Under the pieces are notes generated by a model. It was given only the letters and a program-made list of their open reading frames with translations. It was not told where the DNA came from and searched no databases. The translations under genes were made by a program, and so were the position numbers. A stretch of DNA of 48,820 nt from Candidatus Poseidoniia archaeon (GTDB lineage Archaea > Thermoplasmatota > Poseidoniia > MGIII > CG-Epi1): NCBI GenBank assembly GCA_030748895.1, contig JASMLC010000012.1:1-48820 (forward strand). The letters run 5' to 3'. Position 1 is the stretch's first letter, and every line of letters starts with the position of its first letter. Positions 33,701 through 44,462 of the stretch are shown piece by piece.

Positions 33701-36700
33701 TGGCGAGGAACAGGTACTGGGAACAGACCCGGACAACCCTGATTCGGACGATGACGGGCTTGCCGACGGATTTGAAGTCAACACTCTGGGGACCGACCCG
33801 CTCGATAGCGACAGTGATGGCGACGGGCTTGACGACTATCAGGAAAATAACGTAACCGGGACCGACCCGCTCGATAACGACAGTGACAATGACGGGCTGG
33901 AGGATGGTGACGAGCTGAATGAGCATGGAACCGACCCGCTCGATAACGACAGTGATGACGATGGTCTGAACGACGGACAGGAGGTGAAAAATTATGGGAC
34001 CGACCCGCTAGATTCAGACTCGGATGATGACGGCCTCAGTGATGGACAGGAGGTTCTGGTCCATAACACTAACCCCAACGACTCCGATTCGGATGATGAT
34101 GGCCTCATCGATGGAGGGGAAATCGCGGCAGGGAGCGACCCCCTCGATGAGGATAGCGATGACGAAGGATTGCTGGACGGGGCTGAGGTACTACAGTATC
34201 TGACCGACCCTACCAAGCCTGACACGGATGGTGACGGACTGGATGACAGGGAAGAAATCGAGGACTACGGGACCAATCCGAATAGCCAGGATTCTGATAA
34301 CGACGACCTCGACGATTATGCGGAGCTCTTCGATTACGGCACCAATCCACTGGATTCGGATTCGGATGACGACGGGCTGAAGGACGGCGAAGAGATTAAC
34401 GAGTACGAAACCGAACCACTGGACTACGATACCGATGACGGAGGGGTTGGTGATGGTGTCGAAGTGCTCGACCATGAAACCGATCCGCTCGATGGGGATG
34501 ATGACCGGACCGATCTGGAAGACGAGGACGGGGATGGATTAACGAACGGACAGGAGACTATCTATGGTACCAATGCTACTAATCCTGACACGGACGGGGA
34601 TGGACTAAATGACGGGTTCGAAATCCTCACGCTGGGCACCAACGCAACCAACCCGGATACAGATGGTGACGGACTGGGCGACTGGTGGGAGAACAACGTC
34701 ACGGGTACTAACCCGAATGATGCTGACAGTGACGATGATGGACTCGATGACTGGTGGGAGAATAACGTCACGGGTACTAACCCGAACATGTGGGATACTG
34801 ACAGTGACGGCCTGAGTGACGGATTCGAAATCCTCACGCTGGGTACCAACGCAACCAACCCGGATACGGATGGTGACAGACTGGAAGACGGGGAAGAATT
34901 CAATAATCTGGGAAGCGACCCCCTCAACAACGAAACTGATGGTGATGGACTCTATGACGGAGATGAGGTGCTGGACTATGGAACGGACCCCACAGACATG
35001 GATACCGATGATGATGGGCTTGATGATGGTGACGAAATCCAAATCCATGGCACAGACCCCACCGACAGTGACACCGATAGCGACTATCTAAGTGATGGAC
35101 TCGAGGTGCTGACCCACGGTACCGACCCGCTCGACCCCGATTCAGATGATGATGGTATGGAGGATGGGCTGGAAGTAGCGCAGGGCAGCAACCCGCTGGA
35201 CCCCGATACGGACGACGATGGCCTGATTGACGGCTGGGAATTCCAGAGACTCATCGAGGGATATGCATTCTCACCCACCAATAATGACACTGATGACGAC
35301 GGAATCGAGGATGGGGATGAGGACCCGGACGGGGACGGCCTCGGCGTGCTGAAGGAGATGAACACACACTTCACTGACCCACTAAACCGTGACTCGGATG
35401 GCGACGGACTCTGGGATGGTGACGAAATCGACCCGTGGAATATTCAGCTAGACCCTGTCAGCAACAGCCGCAACTACGATTCATGGCCCAACTCCACTGA
35501 CTCTGACGGTGACGGGGTAGGCGACTACGCAGAGGTGGTACCCTCCAACGACACCTACGGCTCGCGCACCGACCCCCTGCGTGCCGACACCGACTCGGAC
35601 GGGCTGGACGACGCGTTCGAGTTGAGCTACTACTGGAACGTTACCGGCGACAACAACACCGCCCGACTCTGGTATGACGTGGAGGGCTGGGAGACCTCCG
35701 ACCCGACAGACCCAAACACTGACGGTGACGCCTGGGATGACGGTGACGACGAAAATCCGGTTTACGGAGATTTTGACGAGGATGACCCTGGCTGGGGTTT
35801 CTCGCCGCCAGCACGCGGCCCGCAGGTCAGGCCAGACAGCGTCAACAAGACCGAACTCTTTGTCTGGACGGGGCGCCTGTTAAACACCACGACAGGCACG
35901 GGCTACGTCGGTGTGTCAATCCACGCCTACCTGAACCGTACCATCTATACTACAGGCTCGATTATCGGGCAGAACGTTACTGACGCGGACGGGTACTTCA
36001 GCATAGACTGTATCGTGCCGGAAAGCCACGTAGCGGGCGACTGGCTAATTCGTTTCTATACCCCACGTACGCAGATAAACACCACCACTGTCCTGAAGGA
36101 GGGCTACTCGCCCGCTTTTCCGCTGACGGTCCATGGCTACAGCAACCTGACGCTGAACGTACCGCCCACCTCTCCGCTTAACGGTACCACTGTCATCAGC
36201 GGCCAGCTGCGTGAACAAGGCAGCCTCGCCGTAACGGGCGCGGTCGTGAATCTGAGCTGGCAGGGAATGCTGCTCAACACAACCACCGGTAGCGACGGCA
36301 CATTTACCTTCACAATCGAACTCCCGGGCACACCGGGAAACTACTCACTCACCACCAGCTGGAACGGGACGCCATTCCTCACGCCAGCCGGCTCAAGCGG
36401 TTGGACCGAAGTAATCGATGGGGATGTCGAGCTGATGGCGAACCTGCCTGAAATCCTCCTCGCTAACGCCAGCTACCTTGTAACTGGTACATTACAAGGC
36501 AACGAAACTGTCCAGCCCACTGGCACGCTCACGCTGTCTCTGGGAGGGCAGCCATTCACGGTGATGCCCGTGACAGGTAATGGTGGCTGGCAGGCACAGT
36601 TCAACATTTCAAACAACGCCACGCCAGGCAGCACCTCGCTTACTATGACCTACTCGGGCGACAGCTACCATCCTTCGGCCGTACTGAGCCGGTCCGTGAC

Positions 36701-38747
36701 CATCCGCGGCTGGACCTCGCTGACGCTCGAGACGCACAGCGCCAGCCGCGACGGCGGGGCGGCGCTGCGCGGTAACCTGACCGACAACCGGGGTCTTCCC
36801 GTTGAAGGTGTCGAGGTGGTGCTGCAGTGGGACTCGCGCTGGACGGGGACGGTCATCACCGACTTGAACGGCCAGTACCTGCTGCTGCTTGACATCAGCG
36901 ATGCGGACAACGGTGCGCACGCCGCAAAGGCAGTTTTCAACACTACACTGGCGCTCAACGGAAGTTATGCGGTGGCTCAAATCCTAATCGAGACCGATAC
37001 CTTCCTCACATTCCCGGACTGCATGCAGAACGGCACGGTGTGGGAATGCAACGGCGTCAGGGGTGAGAACTTCACGCTGGCGGGGCGCCTCGTCGATGAC
37101 CGGGGCGAGGGACTCCCCTTCGCCGAACTGGAGGTGCTGTGGGACGACGTGTCGCTGCCAGTCATCTACGCCGATGCCGGAGGCAACTTCTCACTCGAGA
37201 TGCCGATTGCCGCCGAAACGGCGCAGCCGTTCGACGTGCTGGTAACGCATCCGCAGCGAGGCTACCTGCACGGCTCCGCAGGCGAGGTACTGATGGTGCC
37301 GCAATCATCGGTGAATATCATGCTGCTGGCGACCGACGCAATGCGCGGCTACGACATGGCGGTGGGCGGGGTAATCCGCGACCTGCTCGACGTCCCCGTC
37401 GCCGGTGCGGAGCTGCTGCTGGAACTGCGCGACCCGACTGGTGCGATATGGCTCACGCAACCGGTCATGAGCGACGGAAACGGCTTCTTCACATTCACGA
37501 CGCAGGTGCCGGCCGACGTGGCGGCCGGCAACGGCAGCGTCTTCGCTGACTACGCGGGAGCGCGATTCTACCTCGCCAACCACACCAGCGCACCGTCTTC
37601 ATTCCGCATCAGTGGCGCTTCGCAGTTCAGCGGCCTGAACGCCAGCAGCGACGGGGGGATGCTGCTGCGCGGCCACGCAGTCAGCTTTACGGGGATGCTG
37701 ACCGACGAGCTGGGTAACCCCCTCAACGGGAACATCTCGGCGCAGCTCGACATGCATGACCTCACAGTCGCTGCGCTGGGCGGCGGCAGCTACCGCGCCA
37801 ACGGCACCGTGCCGGCGCATTACCGGCTGAACCACACCCTCACATTCGCCTGGCCGGGCGACGAGTTCCACACCGGCGCCAGCGGCAGCCTCGAGGTTAT
37901 GGTCTACGTCGCAACGCAATTGCTGCTGGCGGCCGACCCGGCAGTCGCGCGGCCGGGCGACAACGTGACGCTGGTGGCGACGCTACAGGAGGACGACGGG
38001 TCGCCGCTCACGGGCCAGACCGTGACGCTGAAATTCGTGCTGTTCGACCAGCTGGGACAGGTCATCGACCAGCGGAACGTGACGCGCGTGACGGGCGCTG
38101 ACGGGAGTGTAAGCGAAGTAATCGAGTTCGTCCCGGGAACGGAATACCTGCGTATTTCTGGCGGCTATAGCGGCTCGGGAACCTGGGTGGCGACGGAAAG
38201 CTCGACCAGTATCGAGCGTAAAGTGGTGGTTGTTCCCGGCACAGACTGGTCGCAATACCTGCCGTTGCTGGCGGGCATCCCCGCGGCACTGATGGTCTCG
38301 GGCTACTACCTCTACTGGCTGCAGCGGCACAAGTACGAAGTGCGCAACCTCATCCGGGACATGCAGGCGCAGATGAACGAGGAGGAGGATTACCGCCGCA
38401 TCATCATCCAGTCCTACTTCCAGCTCACCAGCATCCTCGAGCGCTATGGCTTCCTGCGGCGGCCGACGCAGACCGCGCGCGAGTTCCGTGAGGTACTCGC
38501 GCGCGCGCTGCCGATTTCGCCCGAGGGTGTCGGCCTGATGACGCAACTGTTCGAGATTGCGCGCTACTCGGGAGTCCAGCCGCAGGTGGTTGACGAATTC
38601 GGGATGACCTGGAGCGATGGCTCCTACAACCTCTGGTGCGGCGAGGCGCTGGAGACGCTGCGCACCATCGAGCTCGACCTCGAAGGGGGGCTCGAGCAGG
38701 ACTTCCTCAGCCGCATGGGGCGCAAGTTCCGGAGGTGGGCGACCTGA
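30765..38747 (+). CDS. Giant surface protein: transglutaminase-like core, ~45 TSP3-type calcium repeats, Ig-like domains, TM, DUF4129
   Basis: 2660-aa secreted, membrane-anchored protein. Order: signal segment (residues ~7-25); four or five EF-hand-like calcium loops (~46-165); a transglutaminase core (~360-465) with Cys399 in [10 protein letters not shown], His445 in [10 protein letters not shown], and [10 protein letters not shown] carrying Glu where Asp is common; thrombospondin type-3-like repeats of ~23 residues (DxDxDGLxDGxE...GTDPL), about 45 by hand count, ~498-1662; several Ig-like/carboxypeptidase-regulatory-like domains with many N-glycosylation sequons (~1690-2480); one membrane helix near 2510; and a cytosolic DUF4129 tail. 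TG plus DUF4129 beside DUF4350, MoxR and DUF58 is the TgpA-type gene set. Probably a Ca-stiffened stalk or protein-processing enzyme at the surface (inference). Confidence 0.88.
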   Translation: MRGGRYQALIVVILLLTALPYTPLMNIQSAQHADPATQERDPSFPEMDSDGDGLNDSYEMELGFDPFDFDSDGDGFPDGIEREMLEDLAGSGLVPPNIEDLIGPDGDLDGDGIPNYLDDDMDGDGILDSMECNQDFNGDGFIDEADREHDSNGDGISDCLEQMLTPNGIGDSAPVDGFYGMNEQNLAAPIFVVDPVYNPRYWRAAAFDEYTGAQWRTSAEYNPDPGWWHNGQSPYDFTDEVNHPGVTSSETSYTISFLAPTNGHVPTALYATSVAMAPSWEQGVRMDSEQSFVADGQFQAYTFTVTEFSYPTEIMNASVGAPGSQYLALPDLPQRPGSDNDIYDLAPVLAEGADSDYDIAQAIVRHLRENYQYDLNMEDSAEGEDPIDRFLFDTRRGKCTNFASAFVALARLNDLPSRFVVGFALGELTEWEGETVRVITAGNAHAWVEVYFDQFGWVTFEPTSSQVAPGGSDLGTNTTGEDETVQGNGTQPGTDNEQLDSDDDGLTDDQELELGTDPLDPDSDDDLLLDGVETLTGIFVAEYDTGSDPLNPDTDGDGLADGDEVLNVLTIYGIRFFSDPNDRDTDDDGLTDGEEYEGAFYGGGTVYTFPNSNDTDQDGLHDGLELGLTAPHGGNHTGPGWTPDLDPANRTNPVSDDTDRDGLLDGEEDANHDGRVDTGPWLGLGNLSGGETDPLLEDTDGGSRTDYEEIFVDETNPLDYDDELRDSDHDGLLDEVEIEVHGTDPFNPDSDYDGLTDGNELLVYLTDPLDSDSDDDGLEDGKEVKELDTDPLDEDSDNGGVIDGIEVEVDFTDPLNGSDDRLDEQDDDGDGLTNSEETLYGTDRDNPDSDGDGLSDGDEVHIYSTDPAQADSDGDLLDDGDEIMNWSTDPNHPDTDRDGLDDGEEILAYGTNATREDTDGDGLLDGEEVNEQNTDPLVKDTDEGGISDGVEVLVDGTDPLNGSDDLDPTGDRDGDGLTNGEEQVLGTDPDNPDSDDDGLADGFEVNTLGTDPLDSDSDGDGLDDYQENNVTGTDPLDNDSDNDGLEDGDELNEHGTDPLDNDSDDDGLNDGQEVKNYGTDPLDSDSDDDGLSDGQEVLVHNTNPNDSDSDDDGLIDGGEIAAGSDPLDEDSDDEGLLDGAEVLQYLTDPTKPDTDGDGLDDREEIEDYGTNPNSQDSDNDDLDDYAELFDYGTNPLDSDSDDDGLKDGEEINEYETEPLDYDTDDGGVGDGVEVLDHETDPLDGDDDRTDLEDEDGDGLTNGQETIYGTNATNPDTDGDGLNDGFEILTLGTNATNPDTDGDGLGDWWENNVTGTNPNDADSDDDGLDDWWENNVTGTNPNMWDTDSDGLSDGFEILTLGTNATNPDTDGDRLEDGEEFNNLGSDPLNNETDGDGLYDGDEVLDYGTDPTDMDTDDDGLDDGDEIQIHGTDPTDSDTDSDYLSDGLEVLTHGTDPLDPDSDDDGMEDGLEVAQGSNPLDPDTDDDGLIDGWEFQRLIEGYAFSPTNNDTDDDGIEDGDEDPDGDGLGVLKEMNTHFTDPLNRDSDGDGLWDGDEIDPWNIQLDPVSNSRNYDSWPNSTDSDGDGVGDYAEVVPSNDTYGSRTDPLRADTDSDGLDDAFELSYYWNVTGDNNTARLWYDVEGWETSDPTDPNTDGDAWDDGDDENPVYGDFDEDDPGWGFSPPARGPQVRPDSVNKTELFVWTGRLLNTTTGTGYVGVSIHAYLNRTIYTTGSIIGQNVTDADGYFSIDCIVPESHVAGDWLIRFYTPRTQINTTTVLKEGYSPAFPLTVHGYSNLTLNVPPTSPLNGTTVISGQLREQGSLAVTGAVVNLSWQGMLLNTTTGSDGTFTFTIELPGTPGNYSLTTSWNGTPFLTPAGSSGWTEVIDGDVELMANLPEILLANASYLVTGTLQGNETVQPTGTLTLSLGGQPFTVMPVTGNGGWQAQFNISNNATPGSTSLTMTYSGDSYHPSAVLSRSVTIRGWTSLTLETHSASRDGGAALRGNLTDNRGLPVEGVEVVLQWDSRWTGTVITDLNGQYLLLLDISDADNGAHAAKAVFNTTLALNGSYAVAQILIETDTFLTFPDCMQNGTVWECNGVRGENFTLAGRLVDDRGEGLPFAELEVLWDDVSLPVIYADAGGNFSLEMPIAAETAQPFDVLVTHPQRGYLHGSAGEVLMVPQSSVNIMLLATDAMRGYDMAVGGVIRDLLDVPVAGAELLLELRDPTGAIWLTQPVMSDGNGFFTFTTQVPADVAAGNGSVFADYAGARFYLANHTSAPSSFRISGASQFSGLNASSDGGMLLRGHAVSFTGMLTDELGNPLNGNISAQLDMHDLTVAALGGGSYRANGTVPAHYRLNHTLTFAWPGDEFHTGASGSLEVMVYVATQLLLAADPAVARPGDNVTLVATLQEDDGSPLTGQTVTLKFVLFDQLGQVIDQRNVTRVTGADGSVSEVIEFVPGTEYLRISGGYSGSGTWVATESSTSIERKVVVVPGTDWSQYLPLLAGIPAALMVSGYYLYWLQRHKYEVRNLIRDMQAQMNEEEDYRRIIIQSYFQLTSILERYGFLRRPTQTAREFREVLARALPISPEGVGLMTQLFEIARYSGVQPQVVDEFGMTWSDGSYNLWCGEALETLRTIELDLEGGLEQDFLSRMGRKFRRWAT
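32260..35750 (+). repeat. Coding tandem array of 69-bp units (TSP3-like, ~45 units)
   Basis: In-frame units of about 69 bp encode a 23-residue calcium-loop repeat. Every so often (units starting near 33148, 33580 and 34428) a variant reads DxGG(V/I)xDG and is followed by a longer acidic linker and DGDGLTN, which suggests a higher-order period. Unit divergence at DNA level is mostly high, apart from the near-identical copies near 34600-34880. Confidence 0.85.
34611..34877 (+). repeat. Recent duplications inside the TSP3 array (A-B-B-A arrangement)
   Basis: A copies at 34611-34670 and 34818-34877 differ at 3 of 60 bases. B copies at 34680-34717 and 34749-34786 differ at 1 of 38. Offsets are exactly three units (207 bp) and one unit (69 bp). 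The similarity is far above that of other units, so this part of the array expanded or converted recently. Confidence 0.8.
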
Positions 38748-40003
38748 AGCTGTGGTGGGACCGCTACGGCCTCAAGCTGACAGCGCTCGTCGCGGCGGCG
38801 CTGATTATCGGCGCAATCTACCCGCAGCTGGCGAGCCGCTCGCAGAACCCGTCGCAGCTCTCGGCATGGGACTCCGACTGGAACGACCTCTCCCGCTTCG
38901 CAGACGACATGGAGGCGCGCGGCTACACGACGCAGTCGCTGCTCTCGAGCCCGCAGGCGCTGGGGGAGCTTACGGGCGAGCAGCGCAACTCGACCGTGCT
39001 GGTCATCCTGGGCGTCGAGCGCGCCTACACCGAGCCGGAGGCGAAGGCGATTCACGAGTTCGTCAAGCAGGGTGGGCGGGTGCTGCTGGCGGACGATTTC
39101 GGCCACGGCAATTCGGCTGTTTCGGGGCTTTACTCTGTCGGCGCCAGCTTCTTCGGAAACCGGCTCTACGACCGCAACCACTGGGAGGAAGCCTACCACC
39201 CCCACAACTCATCCTACGTCATCGTTGATGCCGCCATCACGCATTACGGCTTCAGCGGACAGCTGCTGCTCTCGGAGCCGACCGCGCTGACGATTGCCGA
39301 AGGAGGCAAGGCGATTCCGCTGGCGCGCTCCTCAGTGCAGGCGTTCGTCGACCTGGATGGCGACGGGATTGGCGACAGCGACGAGGGCGCGTTCTCCATT
39401 GGCGGCGCGGTGGTGATGGCGGAAGTGGAAATCGGCAGCGGCCGTATGGTGATGCTCTCCGACCCGAGCCTCTTCATCAATTCGCTCTATGACGAACTCG
39501 ATAACCGCGAATTCGCGCGGGCACTTATTGACAGCCTGGCGCAGGGGAGCAACGCGACGCTACTCTTCGATGAGAGTCGCCACCTGCAACCCGATTTCCT
39601 CTCACTGGTCTACGTCCAGCTCTTCGGCTACGTCGTCTTCGCCGGCAGCAACGAGGTGGCGCGCATCATCTTCCTCGCCGCCATCCTGCTCGGTGCCGAA
39701 GTGGCGCTGATGCGCACGCGCAACCCGCTGGCGTGGCGCCACCTGCACAACCTCTACCGCGGGCGCAGCACCAACTATCGCGTGCCGCACGCGCACTACG
39801 TCCACCCCGATACCATTCGCGAGGTGTTCCTCAACCGGGTGCGGATTGAACATGGCTACTCACGCGAGGAGTTCGACATGCTCTCCGGAACACGGCTGGA
39901 AGAGCTGCTGGGTGACGAAACGCTAGTGCGGTTTATTGTAAATAGGGATGCAAAGCTGCGACAGGAGCAGGTGCTGAAAGCAATCAGCAGGTGGAGCAAA
40001 TGA
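38735..40003 (+). CDS. DUF4350-domain membrane protein with one calcium-loop insert
   Basis: About 422 aa. One N-terminal helix ([17 protein letters not shown]), an outside domain resembling DUF4350 ([18 protein letters not shown], then [19 protein letters not shown], a glutamine-amidotransferase-like fold), a second helix near residue 310 ([16 protein letters not shown]) and a cytosolic tail. An insert [15 protein letters not shown] near residue 205 is the same calcium loop as in the TSP3 repeats of the preceding protein. GTG at 38735 overlaps the giant gene by 13 bases and starts directly before the first helix; the longer frame from 38636 is a shadow. DUF4350 proteins are standard partners of DUF4129/MoxR/DUF58 sets. 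Biochemical role unknown. Confidence 0.8.
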   Translation: MGDLKLWWDRYGLKLTALVAAALIIGAIYPQLASRSQNPSQLSAWDSDWNDLSRFADDMEARGYTTQSLLSSPQALGELTGEQRNSTVLVILGVERAYTEPEAKAIHEFVKQGGRVLLADDFGHGNSAVSGLYSVGASFFGNRLYDRNHWEEAYHPHNSSYVIVDAAITHYGFSGQLLLSEPTALTIAEGGKAIPLARSSVQAFVDLDGDGIGDSDEGAFSIGGAVVMAEVEIGSGRMVMLSDPSLFINSLYDELDNREFARALIDSLAQGSNATLLFDESRHLQPDFLSLVYVQLFGYVVFAGSNEVARIIFLAAILLGAEVALMRTRNPLAWRHLHNLYRGRSTNYRVPHAHYVHPDTIREVFLNRVRIEHGYSREEFDMLSGTRLEELLGDETLVRFIVNRDAKLRQEQVLKAISRWSK

Positions 40004-41028
40004 GCGAAGATTCTGAAACCGGGGAAGAACAGGATAATTCAGTCAGCCAGACTTACCTCATGGACGAGGAACTGCGCGAGACGCAGGAGCTGGCCGAGGG
40101 ACTACTGGGCGAAGTGGAGAAAGTAGTCATGGGCAAGCGGCCGGTGCTGGAACTGGTGATGACCGGTATCCTGGCTGGCGGTAACATCCTCTTCGAGGAT
40201 AATCCCGGCCTCGCGAAAACCCTGCTCGCCAATACTTTTGCGCAGGGGCTTGGCTGCGAATTCAAGCGGGTGCAGTTCACACCGGACCTGCTGCCGGCCG
40301 ACATCACCGGCATCTACATTTTCGACCGCAAGCAGAACGAGTTCGACTTCCGTCCGGGGCCGCTCTTCTGCAACATCCTGCTCGCGGACGAAATCAACCG
40401 CGCGCCGCCCAAGACGCAGGCCGCATTGCTGGAGGCAATGCAGGAGCACCAAGTCACCATCGAGGGGCATACGCACAAGCTGCCGCAGCCGTTCGTGACT
40501 GTCGCGACGCAGAACCCCATCGAGTCGGAAGGCACCTACCCGCTGCCCGACGCGCAGCTGGACCGCTTCATGATGAAGCTCTCGGTCGGCTATCCCGGCC
40601 GGCCCATCGAGCGCGCGATTATCGTCAAGCGTATGCAGCGCCAGAAAGACGACCACGACGTCAAGGCACTGGCATCGCCGGAAAAACTGCAGCAGATGCA
40701 GGCGTCACTCGAGAAGGTGAAGGTGGACGAGGCAATTATCGAATATATCGTCGAAATCGTCACACGCACGCGCGAAGACCCGCGGGTGGCGGTCGGCTCG
40801 AGCCCGCGCGGGACGCAATCGCTTTTCAAACTCTCGCGGGCGCTGGCGGTGATGAACGGACGCGACTATGTCGTGCCGGACGACATCAAGCGGCTCGCCA
40901 TCTACACGCTGCGCCACCGCATTATCCTGAAGCCGGAGCCACGCATCAAAGGCGTCCAGACCGAGGAAATCATATCGCAAATCCTACAGGAAGTCGAGGT
41001 TCCCACGACGCAGGGCTACACCGATTGA
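40000..41028 (+). CDS. MoxR-family AAA+ ATPase
   Basis: 342-aa AAA+ chaperone-like ATPase. The P-loop reads FEDNPGLAKT, differing from the textbook GxxxxGKT but keeping Lys-Thr. Walker B is NILLADEINRAPPKTQAALL, the MoxR hallmark, followed by TIEGHTHKLPQPFVTVATQNP (sensor 1 Asn) and LPDAQLDRFMMKLSVGYP. MoxR proteins remodel or activate partner proteins, often ones with von Willebrand/DUF58 domains. ATG 40000 lies in an ATGA overlap with the DUF4350 gene; a GTG three codons upstream (39991) is an alternative. The stop is directly adjacent to the DUF58 start. Confidence 0.93.
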   Translation: MSEDSETGEEQDNSVSQTYLMDEELRETQELAEGLLGEVEKVVMGKRPVLELVMTGILAGGNILFEDNPGLAKTLLANTFAQGLGCEFKRVQFTPDLLPADITGIYIFDRKQNEFDFRPGPLFCNILLADEINRAPPKTQAALLEAMQEHQVTIEGHTHKLPQPFVTVATQNPIESEGTYPLPDAQLDRFMMKLSVGYPGRPIERAIIVKRMQRQKDDHDVKALASPEKLQQMQASLEKVKVDEAIIEYIVEIVTRTREDPRVAVGSSPRGTQSLFKLSRALAVMNGRDYVVPDDIKRLAIYTLRHRIILKPEPRIKGVQTEEIISQILQEVEVPTTQGYTD

Positions 41029-42279
41029 ATGTGGAGCAGGAAGGCGACGGCGCTCGCCGGGTGCGGCGCCTTTCTGGCGCTCTCGGGGCTGGTGCTGCTG
41101 AACTACCTCTTCATCAGCGTCGGCATCGTAATGCTCAGCTTCCTCTTTCTCGCCAGCTTCTTGAACCTCTGGATGCCGCGCGTCACTGTCGAGCGCACCA
41201 CCAGCTCGGATAACATCTTCGAGGATGGCGAGCTGGAAGTGAGCTTCACGCTGCGCAACCGTGGCCTGCTCGGTGGCTTCGTCGAAATCTACGACGAGGT
41301 GCCGCCACAGGCGCGACTGGCGCGCGGCTCCAACTACACGCTGCTTTACCTGAAGGGACGGCAGGAGGTGAGCTTCGCCTATACCGTACGGATGCCACTG
41401 CGCGGCCACTATCATCTCGGGCCGGTGCGGCTGCGGGTCAAGGACGCGTTTGACCTGTTCTACAGCGAGCGCCACGAGCCGGCGCTGGAGCCTTTCTCGG
41501 TCTTCCCGCGCATTGAGCCGCTCGAGTCGGAAATCCTGGGGGGCAATAATCCCAGGCTCTATCAAGGGTCGATGCCGATTTACTCGATTGGCGAAGGGAG
41601 CCAGTTCTACTCGCTGCGTGAATTCCTGCCAGGCGACTCGATGCGCAAGGTGAACTGGAAGGCGATGGCGCGCACCGGCCAGATGATGGTCAACGAGACT
41701 GAAACCGAAAATATCCTCGACATCTACATGCTGCTCGACGCACGGGGCGTCAGCGGCGTCGGGACGCCCACTGACAATCCGCTCGAAATGAGCTGTCGCG
41801 CCGCCGCGACCTTTGCCGACCAGCTGCTACAGACGCGCAATAACGTCGGGCTGACGGTATACGGCAGCCGCACTGCGACGGTACACCTCGGCCGGGGCGA
41901 GACGCAACTGTTCCGCATCCTGACCGCACTGGCCGACGCGAAAGCCGAAGGCGAATTGCCGCTGAAGCTGGTCATCCAGGACCTGCTGCCCTACATCCCG
42001 TCCGGGTCGCCGATTATCCTTTTCAGTGCGCTCGACAACGACACTTTGCTGGCCGAGGCGTTCACGCTGGCGCTGACGCGCGGCTACGCGCTAACCGTGG
42101 TTTCTCCGTCGAGCATCGACCTTGAGGCGGCGACCGGGCGCATCCCGGCCGGGCCGGAAACAGTGGCGCGCATGGAGCGCGAAAACATGGTCACCGAACT
42201 GCGCGGCTGGGGCGTACACATCGGCGACTGGAAACCGGGTGAGCCGGTCAATCTGGCGCTGGCGGGGGCGCAACGATGA
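41029..42279 (+). CDS. DUF58-domain membrane protein
   Basis: 416-aa protein. Two N-terminal helices (GAFLALSGLVLLNYLFISVG and IVMLSFLFLASFLNLWM) anchor a beta-rich domain, and the DUF58 hallmark FLPGDSMRKVNWKAMARTGQ is followed by a vWA-like fold (DIYMLLDARG). ATG at 41029 begins immediately after the MoxR stop. DUF58 proteins are almost always beside MoxR and are thought to be its client or adaptor at the membrane. The end overlaps the next gene by four bases. Confidence 0.93.
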   Translation: MWSRKATALAGCGAFLALSGLVLLNYLFISVGIVMLSFLFLASFLNLWMPRVTVERTTSSDNIFEDGELEVSFTLRNRGLLGGFVEIYDEVPPQARLARGSNYTLLYLKGRQEVSFAYTVRMPLRGHYHLGPVRLRVKDAFDLFYSERHEPALEPFSVFPRIEPLESEILGGNNPRLYQGSMPIYSIGEGSQFYSLREFLPGDSMRKVNWKAMARTGQMMVNETETENILDIYMLLDARGVSGVGTPTDNPLEMSCRAAATFADQLLQTRNNVGLTVYGSRTATVHLGRGETQLFRILTALADAKAEGELPLKLVIQDLLPYIPSGSPIILFSALDNDTLLAEAFTLALTRGYALTVVSPSSIDLEAATGRIPAGPETVARMERENMVTELRGWGVHIGDWKPGEPVNLALAGAQR

Positions 42280-43235
42280 ACCTGGTAGAGCGGTTGCCGC
42301 GGCTCGAGCAGGTCATCAACTACCGCGACCTCGTCGGGGAATATCCGCTGCTGCTCGCCGTGCGGGTGCTCGCGTCGGCGGGGCTGCTCTGGATGGGGAC
42401 GCTCTGGTTCGGGTTCCACGACCCGCAGCAGTCGCTGATTACCGAATATGCGCGAGGCTACTATCCTGCCTTCGACCCGGCAGCGTATGACTATGTGGCT
42501 GGCGGCTTCCTCGCTGGATTCGGGCTTTACCTCTACACGCTGCTGCTGCGGCCGTGGAATCGCGTGCTGCTGTTCGGAATCGTGGTGTGGATGGGGTGGT
42601 ATTTCTTCGGCCCCTACCTCGAGTTCCAGACCGAGAACTACGTGCGTTACGCTGACCCGTGGCTGGCGCAGGAGCGCGCGTCGCTCTGGTTCGGCCACGC
42701 GACGATGCTGGTCTTCGGCTCGTCGCTGGCGCTCGGCGCGTACGGCATCTGGCAGCGGCGGACGCTGCCGATTACGCTCTCGGTCATTCTGGCGATTGCA
42801 ATCGGCTACCTGCACACCGGCGAAAGCGTCCAGAGCCTCGAGGGCGGCGTACGCTACGGCCTCGGTTTCCTGGTCTACATCGAGCTTTCGCTGGCGGCGC
42901 TGAAATATGAGGCGTACGTCCTCCAGTTCCAGCCCGCCGGCGCCAGCGGCAGCCTGCTTTCGGAGGGCGAAGTGGGGCGGGTTCGCGCGACGCTGGCGTC
43001 GCTGATGGGGCATTACGGAATGCATCTCGCAGTCATGCTCGGGCTGACCGCGCTTTTAGGAGGTATTATCCTCGAAATCAACACCTGGGTTGCGCGCTAC
43101 ACCAGCGGCCGCATCGCCGAGTCGTTCGAGCTAGACTCGCTCTACGGCATCGTCTTCACTGCGATGGTCGCCTTCCTGCTGCTGGGAGTGCTACGGATGT
43201 TTGCCGGGCCGGACTACGAACTCGACGAGAGCTGA
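42276..43235 (+). CDS. Polytopic membrane protein of the MoxR-DUF58 cluster, function unknown
   Basis: 319 aa with about seven or eight hydrophobic helices, for example LLLAVRVLASAGLLWMGTLW, VAGGFLAGFGLYLYTLLL, HATMLVFGSSLALGAYGIW and GIVFTAMVAFLLLGVLRMF. No motif that I can assign to a family. ATG overlaps the DUF58 stop (ATGA), so it is part of the same transcript and probably assembles with those proteins. Its 3' end overlaps the convergent beta-CASP gene by 22 bp. Confidence 0.75.
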   Translation: MNLVERLPRLEQVINYRDLVGEYPLLLAVRVLASAGLLWMGTLWFGFHDPQQSLITEYARGYYPAFDPAAYDYVAGGFLAGFGLYLYTLLLRPWNRVLLFGIVVWMGWYFFGPYLEFQTENYVRYADPWLAQERASLWFGHATMLVFGSSLALGAYGIWQRRTLPITLSVILAIAIGYLHTGESVQSLEGGVRYGLGFLVYIELSLAALKYEAYVLQFQPAGASGSLLSEGEVGRVRATLASLMGHYGMHLAVMLGLTALLGGIILEINTWVARYTSGRIAESFELDSLYGIVFTAMVAFLLLGVLRMFAGPDYELDES

Positions 43236-44458
43236 ATCGGCACGCCCTCTTCGGGCAGGATGACCTCGCAGTCGATGTCATCCGCCAGTGGCTGCCGGTC
43301 ATCGCCGTGGTAGAGAATCACGCGCTCGGGGTCGCAAGCGCGGATGAACTCGAGCAGCTGCGCGTGCCCCGCATGGCCACTCAGGGAGAACTGCGCCACC
43401 TCGCAATCGACGCGGAAGGCGGGCGATTCCGGGTCGCGCTCCATGCGCATCCTGCCGGTCTCGAGCAGGTGGTGGCCGTTGGTGCCGGGGACCTGGAAGC
43501 CGGTCAGGAACAGCGCCGATTTCTCGTCGTGGCGCAACTCCTGCATGTAGTACATCACCGGCCCGCCGCTGAGCATCCCCGCGGTCGTCACAATCACGTC
43601 GCCACGCAGCGCCTGCTCGCGCATGCGCCAGTGGCGCACGAAGCGTGTCTGCTTCAGCGCGTGGTTCAGCCCGCCGACGTTGCGCAGCGCGCCGGGGTGC
43701 TTCTGCAAGATGCGCGCGATGTCGCGCCCCATCCCGTCGAGCCACACTTCGTAGCCCTGCCCGGCGAGCAGCATCAGCAGCTCCTGACTGCGCCCCAGCC
43801 CGAAGGCGGGCAGGATGACGCGGCCGCCACGGCTGACGATGGCGTCAATCGCGGAGAGTAAATCGTCGATGAGCTCCTCGCGCTCGGGGTGCTCACGCCC
43901 GGAATAGGTTGACTCGATGGCGAGCGTGCGGCACCGGACCGGCCGCGCGGCGCGCGTCAGCCCCGTATCAACGGTGTGGATGTCGCCGGTGAAAAGGAAA
44001 CCGAGCTCGGGGAAGTGAAACATCCCGGCGCCCGGGATGTGACCGGCGTTGCGGATGTTGAACTCGAAGCCGCCGTGGAACGCGCTGCGTCCCGGCACCA
44101 GCGAGCGGTGCTGCCGCAGCAGCTCGCCAATCGCCCCCTTCGGGAACGGCGCCGGATACCCCTCGCTCTCGGAGACGCGCAGCGTGTCCTCCGCCATCCG
44201 CACCGCTAGGTCGCGCGTCGCCGGCGTCGAAATAATCGGCGTCCCGCGGTTCGCCACCTCAGGCGCCAGCCCGCAATGATCGAGGTGCGCGTGCGTCAGC
44301 AACAGCGCGTCGATGTCGGGCGCCGGCGACGGGAAACGTGGCGGGTCGTCCGGCTGGATTCCATAGTCAAGCAGCAGCCGGCCGGCGTCGCCCTCAAGCA
44401 GCACGCCGACGCGGCCGACCTCGCTTGCGCCGCCCAGAAATGTAAGTGTAGCTTCCAC
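43214..44458 (-). CDS. Beta-CASP metallo-beta-lactamase-fold hydrolase (putative ribonuclease)
   Basis: 414-aa MBL-fold protein. Zinc motif HAHLDH (residues 56-61), then GHIPGAGMF (third motif), TGDIH (fourth), and beta-CASP features: ESTYSGREHPEREE, VILPAFGLGRSQELLMLL, TTAGMLSGGPVMYYM, and the closing SGHAGHAQLLEFI and VILYHGDD with the C-terminal zinc histidines. The family cleaves or trims RNA (CPSF73/RNase J-like). It lacks the N-terminal KH domains of the archaeal aCPSF1, so it is the shorter aCPSF2-like class. GTG at 44458 starts four bases after the upstream stop; the longer frame from 44569 overlaps the upstream gene and is rejected. Confidence 0.9.
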   Translation of the reverse strand: MEATLTFLGGASEVGRVGVLLEGDAGRLLLDYGIQPDDPPRFPSPAPDIDALLLTHAHLDHCGLAPEVANRGTPIISTPATRDLAVRMAEDTLRVSESEGYPAPFPKGAIGELLRQHRSLVPGRSAFHGGFEFNIRNAGHIPGAGMFHFPELGFLFTGDIHTVDTGLTRAARPVRCRTLAIESTYSGREHPEREELIDDLLSAIDAIVSRGGRVILPAFGLGRSQELLMLLAGQGYEVWLDGMGRDIARILQKHPGALRNVGGLNHALKQTRFVRHWRMREQALRGDVIVTTAGMLSGGPVMYYMQELRHDEKSALFLTGFQVPGTNGHHLLETGRMRMERDPESPAFRVDCEVAQFSLSGHAGHAQLLEFIRACDPERVILYHGDDRQPLADDIDCEVILPEEGVPIQLSSSS

Positions 44459-44462
44459 GCGA

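Noticed and set aside
32260-35750. Regular 69-bp repeats considered as a CRISPR or satellite array
   Set aside because: The units are in frame, encode a known calcium-loop pattern, are adjacent without unique spacers, and lie within one continuous gene.
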